Positions 25,701 to 37,668 of a DNA stretch of 64,000 nucleotides are shown here, in pieces (the stretch's first letter is position 1; every line of letters starts with the position of its first letter). The stretch is from Styela clava (lineage: Eukaryota; Chordata; Ascidiacea; Stolidobranchia; Styelidae). The translations under genes were made by a program, and so were the position numbers. The DNA is taken from contig NC_135252.1 in NCBI RefSeq assembly GCF_964204865.1, positions 5,291,383-5,355,382 on the forward strand, given 5' to 3'. The notes below the pieces were generated by a model. It had not been told where the DNA came from. It was given only the letters and a program-made list of their open reading frames with translations, and did not search any database.

Positions 25701-26572
25701 CGAAAAAGGTAAATATATTAATACAATCAAAGACACCTGAAATGAATATATATATTTTTAAGTCGTCAATTAATTTACACACCAAGCGACGAAAAGGCCA
25801 ACTGATTCAAACTTTTACTTTTTTAGACGTGATACTACAGCAACAAGCCAAAGTCATTGTGGACGAAGGTGATTATATTGTATGTCAGATATAATAGTTC
25901 AGAATTCCAAGTCCCAGGGTTGGGCAAAGTTTTTCTTTGCAAAGGCCGTATTCGGAAAATATTTCTTGCAAATGGTCGAATTTCATAATGGATGACACCG
26001 TTGAACTGCAGAGGAAAAAAAACCTTAATATTATTGTAACACTTCATAGATATTTTGAGTAAAGTTTGAAAATAAATCGAAATTGTGTAGTTGTGAGAAA
26101 AAACGTTCTCCAAAAGCATGAGCCACACAGAATATTTTAGTGTTCCACATGCGACCCGTCGGCATATTTTAACCATCCCCGACCTAAGTAGTAAGGTTAG
26201 CAGCTTTAGTACTTCTACACGACTCAATTGATTTACCAACAGATCTATGTCACTAAAAGTTCAAACACAATAAAATTGATATAATAGAAGTAAATTTATT
26301 TTAGTAACGGGAATGATTTTTGTCTTAGTAAGGCCTTACACTCACTGACATTTCTTTTTCTGCTCACAGCAATTTACGTGGCCATGAACATTCTAATGAA
26401 AGACCCTGTTGTGAAGCAGTTAGGTATGTTCACTTCAGATTTACATTAATTCAATGGATTTGATTTAAAAGATTTGACTGAAGTCGCCAATTCCCTAAAA
26501 GTCATTATCCTCATTATATTAAAAGATATTCAATCCCTTTATATTTTTTCAGATATTGGAGATGGCAAATGA
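22740..26572 (+). CDS. AKAP-like small anchoring protein, array gene 2
   Basis: Exons: 22740-22787, 23514-23576, 23724-23760, 24180-24239, 24631-24693, 24966-25019, 25223-25267, alternative terminal 8a 25348-25433, or 8b-11 25655-25708, 25827-25868, 26370-26423, 26553-26572; AATAAA at 26607. All frames are open and all splice borders kept. Differences from gene 1: KWRNF in exon 2, TLKSVV for TLKTVV in exon 5, PPAGPVS for PPAVPVS in exon 6. The intron before exon 6 lacks about 60 bp (the cataacggtcactcagtcag segment), a deletion shared with gene 4. Both predicted anchoring helices are unchanged. Confidence 0.75.
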
Positions 26573-27586
26573 ATGGGCGTATTTTATTGTTTATTTATTT
26601 TCTATTAATAAAACTTACAAATAAAATCAACTCTGGTATTATCAACGAATTGTACGTTACGTGAGAAAGAATCCAACATTGAATTGTATTATTACTTAAA
26701 CTTAGATATATCAAAGATTTTTTGACGGATGTAGTTCTGAGTTTATGATCGATTGTAGTACTAAATACCGATATTTCACCCAAAAAGTTGGCGAACCACT
26801 GATCTAATACATGACTCCAAAATGTCAAATAAAACGTGAATTGTGCGGCTGTCATCTAATGCCTGAAAAAGAACAGGTATGCTGATATTCCAAGAAAGGG
26901 TTCGCGCGGACCCACATATTGGTTGCATGGCTACGATGATTCAAATATTAGTGCTTGTAAATGTAACACAGGTGAGAAAAGAAATAGAATCCAAATCTAT
27001 ATGGGTGCAAATATTTGCGTAGCTTAAAATGTTCGCGGGTGCAAAGGTAGCGTGGGTGAAAATGAACGTAGATGCGAATTTCTGTGATTGTTGACGTTCG
27101 TGGGCACAAATCATCGGAGGTTCACGCGAAAACTTCCAAGTGTACCATACGGTACTTGTATGGCGGTTAAGATGTCGCGTATTTCTATTTTCAATATCCT
27201 ATACAAGGGGAAAAGCGTGCTGACTGAAAAGTACATGCTGATCATGTGTTGCCTGTAGCTGTAACCTGTGATAATGCTCCCAACGCATCGCTTATTCTCC
27301 TCAGAACTTTCTTGAGCGGGCAATCATTTTTTAGGTGTTACACAGTAAAATTAAACATTGATCGCACTAATGTTTAGTATGAAATGTTTGAAATAAATAC
27401 TTTTGTTGATATTCTTGGCAATATCATTTCCAATTGCTAATTTATCGACTTTATATTATTGATTAATTTGGTGCCAGCTTGCCGAGAATTCCAGCTGATT
27501 GTTTCATGACTCAGAATTGGGCTACTTAACGGGGAGAAAGTTAAGTTTACCTGATCTAAAAGATTCCAAATGGAGGGTTTTACCTA

Positions 27587-27616
27587 TGACGTCATAATAT
27601 ACATTTGAATTATATA
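27587..27616 (+). promoter_or_regulatory. CRE plus altered TATA, gene 3
   Basis: The CRE is intact at 27587-27594. The usual gtataaatat is replaced by a shortened tatatat (27611-27617) after a small deletion, so basal promoter strength may differ from the other units. Confidence 0.6.
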
Positions 27617-27689
27617 TCATAATTAAATTGAAGTTCAAATTCAGTATTTTGTTGAGGAAGTCGTTTCAAACGTCAAACCTTTATCAAAA

Positions 27690-30600
27690 ATGGATAACAA
27701 TTCTGAAACAAGAGAAAGGAATAAACGAGGTGGCAAGGTAGGTTGTTACTCGAATAGGATAGGTGACAAATAGGCGTTACACCTGATCAAGTTCACTACT
27801 TTGGAACAATAGTTTCCAAACTTTCTTCAAGAAACCCAAATTTTGTAAAAAAAAATGGAGTTCGTAAAATCTCGCGATCCAACGTTATGCTCAAATACTA
27901 AACGACATGCAGTGCTTTTATGATGGCAGAATTTATTTACTACTTAAAAAAATAATCTTTCTTATTTAACAGTTTTCCTTATTATTTATTTCAATATTAA
28001 TTATTGTTTGTCATGAGCGATTTGTTGAAACCGTCGCGTGGCTTTACTTGAGAAAAATAGATATTTCACAGGTTTTAGGCTGCAAAACTTCAATACCAAG
28101 TACAAATTAAATATACTAGAAATGAAAACCAATAACTTTTGGGTTTTTGTTCGAAGAATTTTCAGGCAACCAAGATTTGAATCGCGACCCATAGGTTGGG
28201 AATCACTGCTTTAGAAGATCAAAATTGATGATTCATATTTTAATTTTGTATTGAAACAATATAATTAATAATTTTAGACTTTTTAATTATATTACGCAAT
28301 TAGAAATACTCATCAAGCTGGTGTAATTACCGAATATACAATATATATATATATACGTGATTTTATTGAATAGCCTAATTAACTTTATTTATGTGAAATA
28401 CATAAATTTAAACTACGTCCAACGCAGCTAGTACGCAAATAAATTATATTTATCCCCATTACAGAAATGGAGGAATTTCGAAGGCTTTGTGAAGATCTTC
28501 TTTTGTTTGGCATGCATTTTTCCGAAAGTAAGTTTGTTTTTACGAGGTATGAATAGGTACCTATTGAGCTTTATTGATTTATAAACAAAGAAAACTACAT
28601 TAAACATATAGCAATGTTAATTGCCTTCACGTAAGACTAATGTTCTCTAATTGAATATATATACATTCACTTAGAAATCTAAAACAAGAAGACGCGGAGA
28701 TGAATCAGTTGGTAAGAAAATTACTGCTAGTATTTAGAAGTTATATTATCGTCAATCAATATTACAAAACTTGGAAAATGGACGTAGTATTTTATTAGAA
28801 AATGAATAACCCAAGCATTCATTTGTTTTGGAAATGTGTTTGTTAATTCCCAAGTATTATATATATATATATTTTTGGCAGGGGTAAACAATATTATTAT
28901 AAATAAATATATGTACAATCACTCAAATATCAATTTATGAAACAATCAGAGTTAATAATTACAAATATTTGTGTTGTCTTTCAATATATATAAATATAAA
29001 AGTTAATATTTTTTATTCGTTTGTATGTGTGATATGGAAGTATATGGCGATTTTAACAATTTAGGTTTTTGTGCCATGCAATTTTTTCGGCATTACTTTT
29101 TTAATTTTATTTAACTACAGATTGTGCAACCTTGACTGAGGAACATTTCCGTGAAAACGTCGAAAAAGAGATCGCAAAATGTGAGTGTGAAGTATAATTA
29201 AATGGTTTCTAATAATCGTCGTGTTGACAACCCAAAATATCAAAATAGAATATTTCAAACAAGTGCCGTAAAGATGTAATGATAACCTAATTGTTTAAAA
29301 AATGAGACATTCCTATTTCTACCGTGATCTCACGTATGATTGTCGGTTAGTATGTGGAGTGAATCGCGTAGAAATTATATTTTTTTCTTTAAAAACTCAA
29401 TGTTTACGCCCAAGCTTTAGGTGTAGGCTCAGAGAGGACATAAATGAATGAAGTCATTTCGCACAAAAATCTATTCTACTGCTCTTCAATTAAAAGCAAA
29501 GAATATACGTCGTAACAATGTTTATGTATCCTGTGGTAATTGTTTAAAATGAAAAAAAAATGTTTATTATATAACCAGGTACGTTGAAGACTGTTGTGGT
29601 GGATCCAAAGATTGAGGATGAGAAATCAGTTCACAGCATTGGTAATGATAATACATTATACGAAATATATGGTATTATGTTTAATTCAGGCACTTTTACA
29701 TGTAGTAACCATAAATGAATATGATACTTACGAAAAATGACATTAAAAAAATATTGCACATGTTTCGAATTTTGCTATATTAATTACAGTTATGCTCATA
29801 TTTAACTAAATTTATTAATTAAAATACCGTACTATAAGAAATATTTCTAACTCGATTGCTCAAGAAAATATGTGTTTAACCTTCGTCATAACGGTCACTC
29901 AGTCAGTAACAAAATACGAAGGAATTGATGAAAGCAAGTGTCTATAAATATTGAAACTGTGTTTTCTGTATTTTAGAATCAGTTGCGAAGCCACCAGCAG
30001 GTCCAGTATCAAAAATGCTCCAGGGAGGAGGTTTGATAATAACATTTTTAACGAAATAGAAAATAATTGTAAAACGAAAAACTTGAGCAGCTCATCTTAG
30101 ATTCTCATCATTACATAAAAATCCACCAATGTTAGTAAATCTCGATTTGGTTGATGGGTTTTTGTGTCTAATACGCTTTATTTCGACAAGATTGTTACAA
30201 ATTTTTCTGATACATTCAAAAATTAATTTCAGGTGATTTTCTTGTGGACCTTGAAGCCCAGAATTTAGTACAAGCTGGTAAGTTTTCAAATCGATATGCA
30301 CATTCTGTTTTTCATTATATTATATATTGCAATGTTGAATGTTAGTTTCTCACTTAGCGGCTCAAGAATTTGCAACGAGCAAGATGTTGGAAACGTATAA
30401 TCTGCAGTATTTAACTAACAAGAAATTAATGTTAGGAAATTAATTAAGTGTTAACGGGTTGTACCAAATGCAACATTAAGACATGTTTGTGATTTATAAA
30501 AACAGCACAAGTTGAGGTGAAATATCGAGAAAAGGCTTGGAATAGCAACTTTTTCATTGCCCCAAAATCAATTTTGCAAAACGATCCTTATGTCCATTTC

Positions 30601-31580
30601 TGTTGAATGATTTAGTGCCAAAAATTGGGACAACTATTTTTTACAATCACTTTTGCATTCATAGCTTTATACAAGGCCAAAGAAGATTTAATTCGGACCG
30701 CTGACGGAGACGAAAAAGGTAAATATATTAATACAATCAAAGACACCTGAAATGAATATATATATTTTTAGGTCGTCAATTAATTTACACACCAAGCGAC
30801 GAAAAGGCCAACTGATTCAAACTTTTACTTTTTTAGACGTGATACTACAGCAACAAGCCAAAGTCATTGTGGACGAAGGTGATTGTATTGTATGTCAGAT
30901 ATAATAGTTCAGAATTCCAAGTCCCAAGGTTGGGCAAAGTTTTTCTTTGCAAAGGCCGTATTCGGAAAATATTCCTTGCAAAGGGTCGAATTTAATAATG
31001 GATGACACTGTTGAACTGCAGAGGAAAAAAACCTTAATATTATTGTAACAATTCATAGATATTTTGAGTAAAGTTTAAAAATAAATCGAAATTGTGTAGT
31101 TGCGAGAAAAAACGTTCTCCAAAAGCATGAGCCACACAGAATATTTTAGTGTTCAAATGCGACCCGTCGGCATATTTTAACCATCCCCGACCTAAGTAGT
31201 AAGGTTAGCAGCTTTGGTACTTCTACACGACTCAATTGATTTACCAACAGATCTATGTCACTAAAAGTTCAAAAACAATAAAATTGATATAATAGAAGTA
31301 AATTTATTTTAGTAACGGGAATGATTTTTGTCTTAGCAAGGCCTTACACTCACTGACATTTTTTTTACTGCTCACAGCAATTTACGTGGCCATGAACATT
31401 CTCATGAAAGACCCTGTTGTGAAGCAGTTAGGTATGTTCACTTAAGATTTACATTAATTCAATGAATTTGATTTAAAAGATTTGACTGAAGTCGCCATAT
31501 CCCTAAAAGTCATTATCCTCATTATATTAAAAGATATTCAATCCCTTTATATTTTTTCAGATATTGGAGATGGCGAATGA
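27690..31580 (+). CDS. AKAP-like small anchoring protein, array gene 3
   Basis: Exons: 27690-27737, 28465-28527, 28675-28711, 29121-29180, 29579-29641, 29977-30030, 30233-30277, alternative terminal 8a 30358-30443, or 8b-11 30665-30718, 30837-30878, 31378-31431, 31561-31580; AATAAA at 31615. Intact. It carries the most changes at the N terminus: exon 1 reads ETRERNKRGGK and exon 2 KWRNFEGF, which lowers the positive charge before the hydrophobic stretch. Exon 8a ends MLGN rather than MLRN, and exon 11 ends DIGDGE. The helix 12-mers are identical to gene 1. Confidence 0.75.
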
Positions 31581-32595
31581 ATGGGCGTATTTTATTGTTT
31601 ATTTATTTTCGATAAATAAAATTTACAAATAAAATCAACTCTGGTATTATCAACAAATTGTACGTTACGTGAGAAAGAATCCAACATTGAATTGTATTAT
31701 TACTTAAACTTAGATATATCAAAGATTTTTTGACGGATGTAGTTCTGAGTTTATGATCGATTGTAGTACTAAATAATAATATTTCACGCAAAAAGTTTGG
31801 CGAACCACTGATCTAATACATGACTCCAAAATGTCAAATAAAACGTTAATTGTGCAGCTGTCATCCAATGCCTGAAAAAGAACAGGTACGCTGATATTCC
31901 AAGAAAGGGTTCGCGCGGACCCACATATTGGTTGCATGGCTACGATGATTCAAATATTAGTGCTTGTAAATGTAACACAGGTGAGAAAAGAAATAGAATC
32001 CAAATCTATATGGGTGCAAATATTTGCGTAGCTTAAAATGTTCGCGGGTGCAAAGGTAGCGTGGGTGAAAATGAACGTAGATGCGAATTTCTGTGATTGT
32101 TAACGTTCGTGGGCACAAATCATCAGAGGTTCACGCGAAAACTTCCAAGTGTACCATACGGTACTTGTATGGCGGTTAAGATGTCGCGTATTTCTATTTT
32201 CAATATTCTATACAAGGGGAAAGGCGTGCTGACTGAAAAGTACATGCTGATCATGTGTTGCCTGTAGCTGTAACCTGTGATAATGCTCCCAACGCATCGT
32301 TTATTCTCCTCACAACTTACTTGAGCGGGCAATCATTTTTTAGGTGTTACACAGTAAAATTAAACATTGATCGCACTAATGTTTAGTATGAAATGTTTGA
32401 AATAAATACTTTTGTTGATATTCTTGGTAATATCATTTCCAATTGCTAATTCATCGACTTTATATTATTGATTAATTTGGTGCCAGCTTGCCGAGAATTC
32501 CAGCTGATTGTTTCATGCCTCAGAATTGGGCTACTTAACGGGGAGAAAGTTAAGTTTACCTGATCTAAAAGATTCCAAATGGAGGGTTTTACTTA

Positions 32596-32628
32596 TGACG
32601 TCATAATATACATTTGAATTGTATAAAT
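32596..32628 (+). promoter_or_regulatory. CRE plus TATA box, gene 4
   Basis: TGACGTCA at 32596-32603 and TATAAAT at 32622-32628. Confidence 0.7.
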
Positions 32629-32702
32629 ATCATAATTAAATTGAAGTTCAAATTCAGTATTTTGTTGAGGAAGTCGTTTCAAACGTCAAACCTTTATCAA
32701 AA

Positions 32703-35700
32703 ATGGATAACAATTCTGAAACAAGAGGAGAGAATAAACGAGGCGGCAAGGTAGGTTGTTACTCGAATAGGATAGGTGACAAATAGGCGTTACACCTGAT
32801 CAAGTTCACTACTTTGGAACAATAGTTTTCAAACTTTCCAAGTGACCCAAATTTTGTAAAAAAAATGGAGTTCGTAAAATCTCGCGATCCAACGTTATGC
32901 TCAAATACTAAACGACATGCAGTGCTTTTATGATGGCAGAATTTATTTACTACTTAAAAAAATAATCTTTCTTATTTAACAGTTTTCCTTATTATTTATT
33001 TCAATATTAATTATTGTTTGTCATGAGCGATTTGTTGAAACCGTCGCGTGGCTTTACTTGAGAAAAATAGATATTTCACAGGTTTTAGGCTGCGAAACCT
33101 CAATACCAAGTACAAATTAAATATACTAGAAATGAAAACCAATAACTTTTGGGTTTTTGTTCGAAGAATTTTCAGGCAACCAAGATTTGAATCGCGACCC
33201 ATAGGTTGGGAATCACTGCTTTAAAAGATCAAAATTGATGATTCATATCTTAATTTTGTATTGAAACAATATAAATAATAATTTTAGACTTTTTAATTAT
33301 ATTACGCAATTAGAAATACTCATCAAGCTGGTGTAATTACCGAATATACAATATATATATATATACGTGATTTTATTGAATAGCCTAATTAACTTTATTT
33401 ATGTGAAATACATAAATTTAAACTACGTCCAACGCAGCTAGTACGCAAATAAATTATATTTATCCACATTACAGGAATGGAGGAATTTCAAAGGCTTTGT
33501 GAAGATCTTCTTTTGTTTGGCATGCATTTTTCCGAAAGTAAGTTTGTTTTTACGAGGTATGAATAGGTACCTATTGAGCTTTATTGATTTATAAACAAAG
33601 AAAACTACATTAAACATATAGCAATGTTAATTGCCTTCACGTAAGACTGATGTTCTCTAATTGAATATATATACATTCACTTAGAAATCTAAAACAAGAA
33701 GACGCGGAGATGAATCAGTTGGTAAGAAAATTACTGCTAGTATTTAGAAGTTATATTATCGTCAATCAATATTACAAAACTTGGAAAATGGACGTAGTAT
33801 TTTATTAGAAAATGAATAAGCCAAGCATTCATTTGTTTTGGAAATGTGTTTGTTAATTCCCAGGTATTATATATATTTTTGGCAGGGGTAAACAATATTA
33901 TTATAAATAAATATATGTACAATCACTCAAATATCAATTTAAGAAACAATCACAGTTAATAATTACAAATATTTGTGTTGTCTTTCAATATATATAAATA
34001 TAAAAGTTAATATTTTTTATTCGTTTGTATGTGTGATATGAAAGTATATGGCGATTTTAACAATTTAGGTTTTTGTGCCATGCAATTTTTTCGGCATTAC
34101 TTTTTTAATTTTATTTAACTACAGATTGTGCAACCTTGACTGAGGAACATTTCCGTGAAAACGTCGAAAAAGAGATCGCAAAATGTGAGTGTGAAGTATA
34201 ATCAAATGGTTTCTAAAAAGCGTCGTGTTGACAACCCAACATATCAAAATAGAATATTTCAAACAAGTGCCGTAAAGAAGTAATGATAACCTAATTGTTT
34301 GAAAAATGAGATATTCCTATTTCTACCGTGATCTCACGTATGATTGTCGGTTAGTATGTGGAGTGAATCGCGTAGAAATTATATTTTTTTTCTTTAAAAA
34401 CCTCAATGTTTACGCCCAAGCTTTAGGTGTAGACTCAGAGATGACATAAATGAATGAAATCATTTTGCACAAAAATCTATTCTACTTCTCTTCAATTAAA
34501 AGCAAAGAATATACGTCGTAACAATGTTTATGTATCCTGTGATAATTGTTTAAAATGAAAAAAAAATGTTTATTTTATAACCAGGTACGTTGAAGACTGT
34601 TGTGGTGGATCCAAAGATTGAGGATGAGAAATCAGTTCACAGCATTGGTAATGATAATACATTATACAAAGTATATGTTGTTATGTTTAATTCAGGCACT
34701 TTTACATGTAGTAACCATAAATGAATATGATACTTACGAAAAATGACATTAAAAAAAATATTGCCCATGTTTCGAATTTTGTTATAATAATTAGTTACAG
34801 TTATGCTCATTTAACTAAATTTATTATTTAAAATACCGTAATATGACAATTATTTCTAAATCGATTGCTCAAGAAAATAGGTTTTTAATATAAATATTGA
34901 AACTGTGTTTTCTGTATTTTAGAATCAGTTGCGAAGCCACCAGCAGGCCCAGTATCAAAAATGCTCCAGGGAGGAGGTTTGATAATAATATTTTTGACAA
35001 AATATAAAATAATCGTGAAACGGAAAATTTGAGCAGTTCATCTTAGATTCTCATCATTACAATAAAAATCCACCAATGTTAGTAAATGTCGATTTTCTGG
35101 ATAGGTTTTTGGCTCCTTGACGCTTGATTTCGATAAGATTGTTATACATTTTTCTGATACATTCAAAAATTATTTTCAGGTGATTTTCTTGTGGACCTTG
35201 AAGCCCAGAATTTAGTACAAGCTGGTAAGTTTTTAAATCTCAATATGCACATTCTGTTTTCCAATAATTCTTATTGCAATGTTGAATGTTAGTTTCTCAC
35301 TTAGCGGCTCAAGAATTTGCAACGAGCAAGATGTTGGAAACGTATAATCTGCAGTATTTAACTAACAAGAAATTAATTTCTTAACATTAATTTCTTGTTA
35401 GTTAAATACTGCAGTGTTAACGGGTTGTACCAAATGCAACATTAAGACATGTTTGTGATTTATAAAAACAGCACAAGTTGAGGTGAAATATCGAGAAAAG
35501 GCTTGGAATAGCAACTTTTTCATTACCCCAAAATCAATTTTGCAAAACGATCCTTAGGTCCATTTCTGTTGAATGATTTAGTGCCAAAAATTGGGACAAC
35601 TATTTTTTACAATCACTTTTGCATTCATAGCTTTATACAAGGCCAAAGAAGATTTAATTCGGACCGCTGACGGAGACGAAAAAGGTAAATATATTAATAC

Positions 35701-36547
35701 AATCAAAGACACCTGAAATGAATATATATATTTTTAAGTCGTCAATTAATTTACACACCAAGCGACGAAAAGGCCAACTGATTCAAACTTTTACTTTTTT
35801 AGACGTGATACTACAGCAACAAGCCAAAGTCATTGTGGACGAAGGTGATTATATTGTATGTCAGATATAATAGTTCAGAATTCCAAGTCCCAGGGTTGGG
35901 CAAAGTTTTTCTTTGCAAAGGCTGTATTCGGAAAATATTTCTTGCAAATGGTCGAATTTCATAATGGATGACACCGTTGAACTGCAGAGGAAAAAAAACC
36001 TTAATATTATTGTAACACTTCATAGATATTTTGAGTAAAGTTTAAAAATAAATCGAAATTGTGTAGTTGTGAGAAAAAACGTTCTCCAAAAGCATGAGCC
36101 ACACAGAATATTTTAGTGTTCCACATGCGACCCGTCGGCATATTTTAACCATCCCCGACCTAAGTAGTAAGGTTAGCAGCTTTAGTACTTCTACACGACT
36201 CAATTGATTTACCAACAGATCTATGTCACTAAAAGTTCAAACACAATAAAATTGATATAATAGAAGTAAATTTATTTTAGTAACGGGAATGATTTTTGTC
36301 TTAGTAAGGCCTTACACTCACTGACATTTCTTTTTCTGCTCACAGCAATTTACGTGGCCATGAACATTCTAATGAAAGACCCTGTTGTGAAGCAGTTAGG
36401 TATGTTCACTTCAGATTTACATTAATTCAATGGATTTGATTTAAAAGATTTGACTGAAGTCGCCAATTCCCTAAAAGTCATTATCCTCATTATATTAAAA
36501 GATATCCAATCCCTTTATATTTTTCAGATATTGGAGATGGCAAATGA
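32703..36547 (+). CDS. AKAP-like small anchoring protein, array gene 4
   Basis: Exons: 32703-32750, 33475-33537, 33685-33721, 34125-34184, 34585-34647, 34923-34976, 35180-35224, alternative terminal 8a 35305-35384, or 8b-11 35631-35684, 35803-35844, 36346-36399, 36528-36547; AATAAA at 36582. Exon 2 starts EWRNF (GAA for AAA). Exon 8a ends early with NKKLIS because a fold-back rearrangement (35349-35414) replaced its last codons and the following sequence. The long form is unaffected. Shares the shortened intron 5 with gene 2. Confidence 0.75.
35349..35414. repeat. Perfect 29-bp inverted repeat created by fold-back rearrangement
   Basis: Left arm 35349-35377 begins ctgcagtatttaactaac. Right arm 35386-35414 is its exact reverse complement (ending gttagttaaatactgcag). 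The 8-nt spacer is ttcttaac. Only this unit has it. The other units read straight through (aattaatgttaagaaattaa), and the inserted segment equals the reverse complement of their sequence, as expected from one template switch at the aaattaat motif. Confidence 0.9.
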
Positions 36548-37561
36548 ATGGGCGTATTTTATTGTTTATTTATTTTCTATTAATAAAATTTACAAAATAA
36601 ATTTACTCTGGTATTATCAACGAATTGTACGTTACGTGAGAAAGAATCCAACATTGAATTGTATTATTACTTAAACTTAGATATATCAAAGATTTTTTGA
36701 CGGATGTAGTTCTGAGTTTATGATCGATTGTAGTACTCAATATCAATATTTCACGCAAAAAGTTTGGTAACCACTGATCTAATACATGACTCCAAAATGT
36801 CAAATAAAACGTGAATTGTGCGGCTGTCATCTAATGCCTGAAAAAGAACAGGTACGCTGATATTCCAAGAAAGGGTTCGCGCAGACTCATATATTGGTTG
36901 CATGGTTATGATGATTTAAATATTAGTGCTTGTAAATGTAACACGGGTGAGAAAAGAAATAGAATCCAAATCTATATGGGTGCAAATATTTGCGTAGCTT
37001 AAAATGTTCGCGGGTGCAAAGGTAGCGTGGGTGAAAATGAACGTAGATGCGAATTTCTGTGATTGTTAACGTTCGTGGGCACAAATCATCAGAGGTTCAC
37101 GCGAAAACTTCCAAGTGTACCATACGGTACTTGTATGGCGGTTAAGATGTCGCGTATTTCTATTTTCAATATTCTATACAAGGGGAAAGACGTGCTGACT
37201 GAAAAGTACATGCTGATCATGTGTTGCCTGTAGCTGTAACCTGTGATAATGCTCCCAACGCATCGTTTATTCTCCTCACAACTTACTTGAGCGGGCAATC
37301 ATTTTTTAGGTGTTACACAGTAAAATTAAACATTGATCGCACTAATGTTTAGTATGAAATGTTTGAAATAAATACTTTTGTTGATATTCTTGGTAATATC
37401 ATTTCCAATTGCTAATTCATCGACTTTATATTATTGATTAATTTGGTGCCAGCTTGCCGAGAATTCCAGCTGATTGTTTCATGACTCAGAATTGGGCTAC
37501 TTAACGGGGAGAAAGTTAAGTTTACCTGATCTAAAAGATTCCAAATGGAGGGTTTTACTTA

Positions 37562-37594
37562 TGAAGTCATAATATACATTTGAATTGTATAAAT
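37562..37594 (+). promoter_or_regulatory. Mutated CRE plus TATA box, gene 5
   Basis: The CRE position reads TGAAGTCA (37562-37569), losing the central CpG; TATAAAT is intact at 37588-37594. This is the only unit with a broken CRE core. Confidence 0.65.
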
Positions 37595-37668
37595 ATCATA
37601 ATTCAATTGAAGTTCAAATTCAGTATTTTGTTGAGGAAGTCGTTTCAAACGTCAAACCTTTATCAAAA

